Assembly: GCF_002076895.1 (NCBI RefSeq)
Contig: NZ_CP020465.1
Span: 2,852,001 to 2,916,000, forward strand
Reading direction: 5' to 3'
Origin: Cognaticolwellia beringensis
Lineage (GTDB): Bacteria > Pseudomonadota > Gammaproteobacteria > Enterobacterales > Alteromonadaceae
DNA: 64,000 nucleotides
A program made the translations under genes and the position numbers. This document shows positions 56,917-64,000 of the stretch, piece by piece. The notes under the pieces are model-generated. The model was given only the letters and a program-made list of their open reading frames with translations, was not told where the DNA came from and did not search any database. Within the stretch, counting starts at the first letter, position 1; each line of letters opens with the position of its first letter.

Positions 56917-59628
56917 GTGGCATCTTTAAATAAGCATATATCGACACTAAAGGTACAAGGCAAAGATTATAACTACTTTGACCTATCGACATTAAAAGCT
57001 AATACCAAAAGGCTACCGCTGACGGCAAAAATATTATTAGAAAACTTGCTCCGCCACAGTGATGAAAAATATGTTCAGCTAGACGATATTCAAAACTTAG
57101 CTAAATGGGACACAAGTTCCTCTTCTGATACCGAAATAGCATTTGTACCTTCTAGAGTCATACTACAAGACTTTACCGGCGTTCCCGCGGTTGTTGATTT
57201 AGCTGCTATGCGCAATGCGATGTTGGATTTAGGCGGCGATCCAAATAAAATTAATCCGCTTAAACCAGTAGATTTAGTTATTGATCATTCAATAATGGTA
57301 GACGAATTCGGTCAGGCTGATTCGTTTAAGCGTAATACTGAAATTGAGGTTGAGCGTAATAAAGAGCGCTATCAGTTTTTAAAATGGGGGCAAAGTGCAT
57401 TTGATAACTTCAAAGTAGTGCCACCAGGAAAAGGCATCGTACACCAAGTCAATTTGGAGTATTTAGCCCGTGTGACCTTTGTTGATGAACAGCAAGATAC
57501 AGCGCTACTTTACCCTGATACCTTAGTCGGCACTGATTCACACACCACAATGATCAATGGCTTAGGTGTACTTGGATGGGGGGTAGGCGGTATTGAAGCA
57601 GAAGCGGCGATGTTAGGTCAGCCCGTGACTATGTTAATACCTGAAGTGGTGGGAATGGAATTAAAAGGCAAGTTACCGCCAGGATCAACCGCGACCGACT
57701 TAGTGTTAGCGGTTACAGAACAACTGCGAGCATTCGGTGTAGTGGGTAAATTCGTCGAATTTTTTGGTGCTGGCGTAAAACACTTAACCGTGGCTGATCG
57801 GGCAACACTTGCCAATATGTCGCCCGAGTATGGTGCAACGTGTGGCTTGTTTCCTATCGATGAACAAACGACAAAATATTTGGCGTTAACTGGTCGAAGT
57901 GAATTACAGATCGAGATTATTGAAGCTTATTCAAAAGCACAAGGTATGTGGGGCAGTGAAGCGCAAGAACATGCAGAGTATCATGCAACACTCGCTTTGG
58001 ATTTAGACACTGTTGTTCCTGCCATCGCTGGGCCGAAACGCCCGCAAGACAGGATCAATCTGGATCAAGCAGCGACTGCGTTTAAGCGTTGGATAACAGA
58101 ACAAAACGAATTAGCTATTTCGACTAATGACAAGCAGAAATCTAGCTTTGATGATGAAGGCGGTGCCGAAAATATTGGTTCAAAAACCACTGTATCTTAT
58201 AGTCATAATGAACAAGACTACGATCTTCATGAAGGTGCAGTTGTGATCGCTGCGATTACCAGTTGTACTAATACTTCGAATCCATCTGTGTTGGTGGCTG
58301 CTGCGCTGTTGGCAAAAAAAGCCAATGAATTAGGACTTACGGTTAAACCTTGGGTTAAAACCAGTTTTGCCCCTGGCTCACAGGTGGTGACCGAATATCT
58401 CAATAAAGCAGGGTTGTCTAAAGAGCTGGATAAAATGGGATTTAACTTGGTAGGTTATGGTTGTACCACCTGTATTGGTAATTCAGGCCCATTACCTGAG
58501 GCTATTTCTAATGCGATTAGGGAAGGTGATTTAACCGTAACATCGGTTTTATCAGGTAATCGTAACTTTGAAGGTAGAATACATTCAGATGTTAAAGCGA
58601 ACTACTTAGCGTCGCCACCACTAGTGGTCGCCTATGCACTGGCGGGTAATATGAAAATTGATATTACTAAAGAGCCTCTTGGTATCAGCACTGCTGGCAA
58701 GCCAGTTTATTTAAAAGACCTATGGCCAAGCCAGCAAGAAATACAAGAGATTGTCACTCGGGTGGTTGATAAGTCGATGTTCTCAGAGAAATATGGCTCT
58801 GTTTATGACGGCGGTGATATATGGGAAGATCTCGAAACTGTTGACGCTGATATTTACAATTGGCCAGACAGTACTTATGTGAAAAAACCGACATTTTTTG
58901 AAAATATGCCAGCCGAGCCTGAGCCAATTAAAGCTATTGAAAATGCGCGATGTTTATTGAAGTTGGCCGACAGTGTTACCACTGACCATATTTCTCCTGC
59001 AGGTTCCATTGGCAAAGAAACCCCTGCTGCTGATTATCTTCGTGCTAATCACGTTCAGCAAAAAGACTTTAACTCTTATGGCTCTAGACGCGGTAACCAT
59101 GAAGTTATGATGCGCGGTACTTTCGCAAACGTTAGACTAAAAAATCAGCTTGCCCCCGGTACTGAAGGGGGTTTTACACGTAAACAACCTAACGGTGAAC
59201 AGATGACGGTATTCGAGGCCGCGCATCAATATATTGCTGAAAATATTCCTACGATTGTTATTGCTGGTAAAGAATACGGTACCGGTAGTTCTCGAGATTG
59301 GGCTGCCAAAGGGCCGCTATTATTAGGTGTTAAAGCAGTTATTGCTGAGACCTATGAGCGTATCCATCGCTCTAACCTAATCGGCATGGGCATATTACCC
59401 CTACAGTTTAAACAAGGTGAAGGGGCAAGCACATACAATTTAGACGGTACAGAGCAGTTTTCTATACAAGCGGTTGACGCTGGCCAGCAACATGTGAAAG
59501 TAGAGGTACTAAAATCTGACGGCAGTAATATAAGTTTTGAAGCTGATATACGTATTGATACACCCAATGAGTTCGAATATTTTCGCCATGGCGGCATTCT
59601 TCAATATGTCATCAGATCATTGCTTTAG
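56917..59628 (+). CDS. acnA: Aconitate hydratase A (AcnA)
   Basis: The 903-residue TCA-cycle enzyme isomerises citrate and isocitrate through a 4Fe-4S cluster held by Cys450, Cys516 and Cys519 ([12 protein letters not shown] and [13 protein letters not shown]). [23 protein letters not shown] and the C-terminal swivel domain ([32 protein letters not shown]) complete the AcnA/IRP type. GTG at 56917 is preceded by AAGGAGAG at good spacing. It is a stand-alone gene. Confidence 0.97.
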   Translation: MASLNKHISTLKVQGKDYNYFDLSTLKANTKRLPLTAKILLENLLRHSDEKYVQLDDIQNLAKWDTSSSSDTEIAFVPSRVILQDFTGVPAVVDLAAMRNAMLDLGGDPNKINPLKPVDLVIDHSIMVDEFGQADSFKRNTEIEVERNKERYQFLKWGQSAFDNFKVVPPGKGIVHQVNLEYLARVTFVDEQQDTALLYPDTLVGTDSHTTMINGLGVLGWGVGGIEAEAAMLGQPVTMLIPEVVGMELKGKLPPGSTATDLVLAVTEQLRAFGVVGKFVEFFGAGVKHLTVADRATLANMSPEYGATCGLFPIDEQTTKYLALTGRSELQIEIIEAYSKAQGMWGSEAQEHAEYHATLALDLDTVVPAIAGPKRPQDRINLDQAATAFKRWITEQNELAISTNDKQKSSFDDEGGAENIGSKTTVSYSHNEQDYDLHEGAVVIAAITSCTNTSNPSVLVAAALLAKKANELGLTVKPWVKTSFAPGSQVVTEYLNKAGLSKELDKMGFNLVGYGCTTCIGNSGPLPEAISNAIREGDLTVTSVLSGNRNFEGRIHSDVKANYLASPPLVVAYALAGNMKIDITKEPLGISTAGKPVYLKDLWPSQQEIQEIVTRVVDKSMFSEKYGSVYDGGDIWEDLETVDADIYNWPDSTYVKKPTFFENMPAEPEPIKAIENARCLLKLADSVTTDHISPAGSIGKETPAADYLRANHVQQKDFNSYGSRRGNHEVMMRGTFANVRLKNQLAPGTEGGFTRKQPNGEQMTVFEAAHQYIAENIPTIVIAGKEYGTGSSRDWAAKGPLLLGVKAVIAETYERIHRSNLIGMGILPLQFKQGEGASTYNLDGTEQFSIQAVDAGQQHVKVEVLKSDGSNISFEADIRIDTPNEFEYFRHGGILQYVIRSLL

Positions 59629-60142
59629 GAAAAATATGTAGTCAGGATTAGCTTAGCCAGATAGGTCTAGTATGACTATCTGGTTAATCATGTCTGAATT
59701 GCATATAATTTGGGAATTCTGTGATAAATATGTCGAAATTTGAATGTTCAAATATCGCCCCATAGTTTTTTTTATGTGAATTCTTTACGTGAATTTTTTA
59801 CGTGAAATTTATTGTGACTGAATGTCCTAAGGCATAATTTAAAACTTATGGTTAGTGTGATTTAATTCAATGATTTTCCTGCAAAGAAATGAGTTTTCAG
59901 GGCGGTGGTCGAGCAGTGATTGAAAATACTAATCTTTAGTTCACTAGCTTACCTGTAAGTATTTTTAATTCCGCTAAGTGATAAACTCATTAATTTAATT
60001 GGTATTCTTACACTTTATTTCTGATGTGATGAAAGTCGATCGGAATACTTTAACGCTTTCATCCACCCGTACAATTACCTAGAATGACTTTATAAAAGTG
60101 TGGCGTTCGATATACGCACTATAAAATAAAGAGAGCTAATAA
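59629..60142. other. Intergenic region after acnA
   Basis: A hairpin CCAGATA-GTC/GAC-TATCTGG at 59657-59683 may end acnA transcription, though it has no T-run. Three ACGTGAA(T)TT-like repeats occur near 59775-59810. No gene is seen. Confidence 0.4.
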
Positions 60143-61033
60143 ATGCTAGAAATATTGTTAGAAAATGAATTTGGCCGTATTGAGTTATATCAACTTGCCA
60201 CAGGCGTACAAGCTTTGCGGTTTGTTCATCAAAAAGGTCAAGGCTCGGTAAGCCTGTATGGCGGGCAAGTGCTTAGCTGGCAGCCTAATGGGCAACAACC
60301 CGTGTTTTGGCTCAGTGATACTAGTCATTATAGTGTGGGCAAAGCTATTCGTGGTGGAGTGCCGCTATGCTGGCCATGGTTTGGCGGAGAGGTTAAGTTA
60401 CCTAATGGCGAATTAAGTAAAGTAAGTAACCATGGCTTTGCCAGACAAAGCCAATGGAAAATTGCTGATCTAAGTATGTCAGATACCACTGTTGAAATAA
60501 CGTTGTCACTGTTCGGTCAAGCGTTTTCTTCATATTGGCCCGCCGCATGTGAGTTAAGTCAAACACTGGTGTTTGGTGAATCATTTCAACAAACGTTAAC
60601 CATGAAAAACTTATCTGATCAGACGGTAGAATATACAGGCGCTTTGCACAGTTATTTTTGTGTTGGCAATTCACAGGAAACTGAAATTCCAGCCTTAAAT
60701 GATGCGCTTTATGATGATAAACTCAGTGGTTATAACAAACAAAAATCAACACTAGAAAATTGTATGGGCCCCATTGACCGTATTTATCAAAGTAGCGATA
60801 AAATGGTTATTGTTGATCACAAGTGGCAACGTGAGATTGAAGTACAGAGTCATGGTTGTCAGCAGTGGGTGTTATGGAACCCGGGTAAAGGTGGACAAAA
60901 TATGGTCGACTTACATGCCGAAGGTGAAAACGAATTTGTTTGTCTAGAAGCGGCAAATACGGACTGGCAAGAGATAGCGAGCCAAAGCAGTGTTAGCATA
61001 AGCCAAACCATTAAATTGCATGTTAAACGATAA
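60143..61033 (+). CDS. yeaD: D-hexose-6-phosphate mutarotase (YeaD type, aldose 1-epimerase fold)
   Basis: The 296-residue protein matches the YeaD/YMR099C family of glucose-6-phosphate 1-epimerases: GQVLSWQPNGQQPVFWLSD, the IRGGVPLCWPWFGG hallmark, SNHGFARQSQWKI with the catalytic His, ALHSYFCVGN with the second His, and WNPGKGGQNMVDL near the end. It interconverts the alpha and beta anomers of hexose-6-phosphates. AGAG lies just upstream of the ATG. Confidence 0.92.
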   Translation: MLEILLENEFGRIELYQLATGVQALRFVHQKGQGSVSLYGGQVLSWQPNGQQPVFWLSDTSHYSVGKAIRGGVPLCWPWFGGEVKLPNGELSKVSNHGFARQSQWKIADLSMSDTTVEITLSLFGQAFSSYWPAACELSQTLVFGESFQQTLTMKNLSDQTVEYTGALHSYFCVGNSQETEIPALNDALYDDKLSGYNKQKSTLENCMGPIDRIYQSSDKMVIVDHKWQREIEVQSHGCQQWVLWNPGKGGQNMVDLHAEGENEFVCLEAANTDWQEIASQSSVSISQTIKLHVKR

Positions 61034-61114
61034 ATATTCCTAAGTTATCGTCTAACACAAGTTATGGATAAATAAACCCGATAGTACAAATTTGTTTATC
61101 CATCACCCATTTAT

Positions 61115-62551
61115 TTAGTTAAAAATTACACTTTTATTCCTACCATCACTTTTAGCTTGGTACAACGCTTTATCGGCGCCTTCGATATAATCTACGATGG
61201 TTTTATTTTCTAATGGCAATTCACAAATACCAAAGCTAATTGTGGTGGTAAATGTACCACTGGTGGTGGAGATAGGGAAAGAAATGGCGGCAATATTTTT
61301 TCTGATACGCTCAACAATAATATGTGCTTGATTAGCGGTTGTTTCAGGTAATAACATAACAAATTCTTCGCCACCCCATCGTCCGATAACATCAACTTTT
61401 CTTAACGTTTGTGATAGCTGTTCAGAGATAATACGCAGTACATCATCACCTACTAAATGTCCGTAGGTGTCATTTATATTTTTAAAATTGTCAATATCAG
61501 CTAGCACAAGACAAAGATTATCATTGCGTTTAGCCATATCATCAAAGCGTGAATGAACATGACTACGATTTGGCAGTTGGGTCAGGTGGTCGGTTTCAGC
61601 ATGTTTAATTAATCGCGATTTTAAATAATTAATAATACTTAAAAGTATCATATAAAAAATTATGGCGACGATAAAAAACAGTATAAATCGGCCGATAAAT
61701 ATTTTCCAATACTCACTTTGCTGCGCCGCAGGCGGTGAGACAATAAACATACGCCAATTAAGCTCCTGTATTGGCATTTGGGATATTAACAAGCCATCAT
61801 CAGAGGTGTACATGACCTCTGAACTTAAGTTTTTATCAGCGGCATTTTTTTTGATAAGTGATTGATGCCATGGTAAATCACTCAAGCGAGTCATTAAGCC
61901 TTTGCGATGATGGCTTTCAGTTTTTATGATGTTATTCGAAGACAAGGTAATAATATTATTGTTATCAACAAAATATAATTCAAAGCCAAAGCGTTCGTTG
62001 TATTCTTGGAATTTGCTGGCAAAATAATTTAGATCAAGAGCTACACCCGTAAAGCCGATAAATTCACCTTCACGATCGCGAATTTTATTATCAAAATATA
62101 AATGTGGGTTTTGTGCATTACCTATGTCGGTAAATTGCTCGCCTGGCAAATCTTTAAGGCGGGTATACCATTCGGTATCTGAACTGTTTAGTGTCGACTC
62201 TTTACCATTAGAATCGACCATTAAATTGTGTTTTTCTAAGGCGATAAACGCAATCATATTATATGATTTTGCTACCTTATTTAGATAAGAAACGACATAG
62301 TCTTTATCTATTTTATCTTGGCCAGCATAATCGATAACAAACTGATTCTTAGCCATAAAATTTGCAACATTTAAAGGCCGAAGTATTTCACTCGTTACTA
62401 AAGAAAATAACGGAGTTATAGCACTTTGTACTTGCTTGTTGTGGCTATTTATAACGTCTTTTAGGGTGAAATAAGAGGTTAAAATAACCGTAACGATTGT
62501 TACAAAAAAAATTACTGCTATGTAGCGATCAAATTTATTACCAAACTTCAT
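61115..62551 (-). CDS. Membrane diguanylate cyclase with dCache-type sensor
   Basis: The 478-residue protein has an N-terminal transmembrane helix (about 8-30), an extracytoplasmic double-Cache-like sensor (about 35-275, with DTEWYTRLKDLPGEQFTDIG and GVALDLNYFASKF), a second helix (about 283-307) and a GGDEF domain whose active site reads GGEEF at residues 393-397, so it should make cyclic di-GMP. The ligand is unknown; dCache domains often bind amino acids or amines. Confidence 0.92.
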   Translation of the reverse strand: MKFGNKFDRYIAVIFFVTIVTVILTSYFTLKDVINSHNKQVQSAITPLFSLVTSEILRPLNVANFMAKNQFVIDYAGQDKIDKDYVVSYLNKVAKSYNMIAFIALEKHNLMVDSNGKESTLNSSDTEWYTRLKDLPGEQFTDIGNAQNPHLYFDNKIRDREGEFIGFTGVALDLNYFASKFQEYNERFGFELYFVDNNNIITLSSNNIIKTESHHRKGLMTRLSDLPWHQSLIKKNAADKNLSSEVMYTSDDGLLISQMPIQELNWRMFIVSPPAAQQSEYWKIFIGRFILFFIVAIIFYMILLSIINYLKSRLIKHAETDHLTQLPNRSHVHSRFDDMAKRNDNLCLVLADIDNFKNINDTYGHLVGDDVLRIISEQLSQTLRKVDVIGRWGGEEFVMLLPETTANQAHIIVERIRKNIAAISFPISTTSGTFTTTISFGICELPLENKTIVDYIEGADKALYQAKSDGRNKSVIFN

Positions 62552-62668
62552 AGGGAATTAATATTACCGTGTTTTACCATTTCCTAATTTATAACGCGGT
62601 TAGTAAGTTTTAGCTACGATTTTTATTATTATATTTATATTTCAATGGTCTTAGAGGAAGGATTTTAA

Positions 62669-63346
62669 TTAATCTATACGTAAATACTTATTTAATAGTC
62701 CCTGTGTAAAGCTTGTTTTCAAATAAAAACCACGAGGCAAAGTCATGAACGGCTGGCCATGGCGATTAAAAGCTTGAGTTTTTGCTTGGCTATTTGCTGC
62801 TTTTGGTCGCAGTTGTAATACTTGACCATGTTTGCCGTGAATATTTTCCACATCTCCTAGCACGATCATGTCAGTAAGCTCTTGCCAGTCGAGAGCGAGT
62901 AAATGTTCTTCTTCTTGTGAAGGTGACCAAATAAAGGCTGTGCCGACAATACGTTCTGCAATCGGAATAGTTCGCTCGGATATAACAGGTACCCATAAGA
63001 CACGTGAAATTTTATTGCGAATATGGCTAGTTTGCCACTGAGCGCCAACTAAACCTGTGAGAGGAGCAACGCAGACAAAGGTCGTTTCTAGTGGTTTACC
63101 TTGATAATTAATTGGTAACGATTTTAGTTCAATGCCTAAATGTGGAAAGTCAGGTTCTGGCCGAGAACCGGCGCTGGCACCTAATACTTGCTCTAACAGT
63201 AAACCGATCCAGCCTTTTTCGCGTTTAAGATCTTTAGGCACTTGAACATTAATCGATGCCGCAATTTCTCCTAACGACATGCCGGCAAGGTTCTGTGCTC
63301 GCGTGAGTAATTCTGCTTCGTTTTTAGGGCTTTTTCCGCTATTCAA
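62669..63346 (-). CDS. mutH: DNA mismatch repair endonuclease MutH
   Basis: The 225-residue endonuclease nicks the unmethylated strand at hemimethylated GATC sites in methyl-directed repair. The catalytic Asp, Glu and Lys lie in [15 protein letters not shown], preceded by [17 protein letters not shown]. Its presence implies a Dam-dependent mismatch repair system. It is divergent from rppH, a common neighbourhood in gammaproteobacteria. Confidence 0.95.
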   Translation of the reverse strand: MNSGKSPKNEAELLTRAQNLAGMSLGEIAASINVQVPKDLKREKGWIGLLLEQVLGASAGSRPEPDFPHLGIELKSLPINYQGKPLETTFVCVAPLTGLVGAQWQTSHIRNKISRVLWVPVISERTIPIAERIVGTAFIWSPSQEEEHLLALDWQELTDMIVLGDVENIHGKHGQVLQLRPKAANSQAKTQAFNRHGQPFMTLPRGFYLKTSFTQGLLNKYLRID

Positions 63347-63562
63347 TATTTACTCTGGAGTCAATTTTGTTTAGCTTATTATCATTCAGCTCTTAGGCTT
63401 TGAGCAAGGCAATTATTTTTTGTAATCTTTTAAACTTTGAATTGTTATGAGGTAACAATCGCTAATACCGATATATTGTGATGATTTCTGTTAATAAATG
63501 TTTGCCCAAAAGTGCAGAGTGTGGAAGAATCAAAGCATTATTAAATGCTGTCAGGAGTTCCT

Positions 63563-64000
63563 GTGATAGATGCCGAAGGCTATCGAGCTAACGTCGGCAT
63601 AGTAATAATCAATGACAGGGGACAAGTATTTTGGGCAAGGCGTTTTGGTCAGCATTCTTGGCAATACCCACAAGGTGGAGTTGACGAGGGTGAGTCTGCA
63701 GAACAAACAATGTATCGGGAATTGGACGAAGAAGTTGGTTTAAAACCTGAGCATGTTAAAATTGTAGCGACTACTAAGCATTGGTTAAGATATAAATTAC
63801 CGAAAAGGTTAATTAGGCACGAAAGCTTACCCGTATGTATTGGTCAAAAGCAGAAATGGTTTTTACTGCAATTGACAGCACCAGAATCAGCGGTTGATTT
63901 ATTACATTCAAATCATCCAGAGTTTGACGACTGGCGTTGGGTTTCATACTGGTATCCGGTCAGGCAAGTGGTGTCATTTAAGCGAGAGGTTTATCGTAAG
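63563..64000 (+). CDS. rppH: RNA pyrophosphohydrolase RppH (3' end cut by window edge)
   Basis: GTG at 63563 follows AGGAG by six bases and opens 146 codons that run to the window end without a stop. The NUDIX box [20 protein letters not shown] is intact, along with [17 protein letters not shown] and [20 protein letters not shown], all typical of RppH, which removes pyrophosphate from the 5' end of mRNAs to start decay. Perhaps 15-30 residues are missing. Confidence 0.95.
   Translation, partial: MIDAEGYRANVGIVIINDRGQVFWARRFGQHSWQYPQGGVDEGESAEQTMYRELDEEVGLKPEHVKIVATTKHWLRYKLPKRLIRHESLPVCIGQKQKWFLLQLTAPESAVDLLHSNHPEFDDWRWVSYWYPVRQVVSFKREVYRK

Overview
The window looks like a chromosomal segment of a marine gammaproteobacterium of the Alteromonadales, most like the Colwelliaceae (Colwellia/Thalassotalea type). 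This is inferred from the AT-rich composition, the protein families (DUF1302/DUF1329 pair, NarK-kinase-NirBD cluster) and the mutY-yggX / yggL-trmB and mutH / rppH arrangements. Both edges cut genes: a DUF1302 gene on the left and rppH on the right.

Layout. 1-7.2 kb: a co-directional set of DUF1302 outer-membrane protein, DUF1329 protein, secreted alkyl-sulfatase, GMC oxidoreductase and a small DUF1145-like membrane protein, probably for uptake and oxidation of a hydrophobic or sulfated substrate. 7.4-10.8 kb: a surface lipoprotein made of Ig-like and recently duplicated carbohydrate-binding-like modules, then a lone periplasmic binding protein. 11.0-15.3 kb: an accessory region with a REP-associated (RAYT) transposase and its repeats, then what looks like a fragment of an integron cassette array without a visible integrase. 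An intact IS3-family element with perfect ends has jumped into one of its attC sites.

15.5-28.5 kb: nitrate assimilation. A porin, then narK - PP2C/kinase fusion - nirB - nirD on the minus strand, diverging from an FAD reductase and nasA on the plus strand. The divergent region carries two sigma-54-type promoters, each with an NtrC-type GCAC-N7-GTGC palindrome about 130 bp upstream of the predicted start; the porin has a third, weaker sigma-54-like match. This fits nitrogen-limitation control through NtrC and couples nitrate uptake, reduction to nitrite and reduction to ammonium.

28.5-43 kb: DUF4197, AsmA, HtpX, a Gfo/Idh/MocA oxidoreductase, speB-speA (putrescine from arginine), an RMD1/DUF155 protein, a second RAYT with inverted REP-like repeats on both sides plus a decayed relative 2 kb away, tRNA-Phe and tRNA-Thr, yggX-mutY facing yggL-trmB, then five tandem 123-bp repeats. 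43.6-64 kb: ogt with an Ada-AlkA fusion (alkylation repair), an orphan sensor kinase, NhaC antiporter, GntR regulator, a SulP transporter behind a structured leader with a terminator-like hairpin, a DUF1289 protein, paired amidohydrolases, aconitase, a hexose-phosphate mutarotase, a diguanylate cyclase, mutH and the start of rppH.

All motif, repeat and promoter calls were made by eye; family names rest on recognised motifs, not on database searches.
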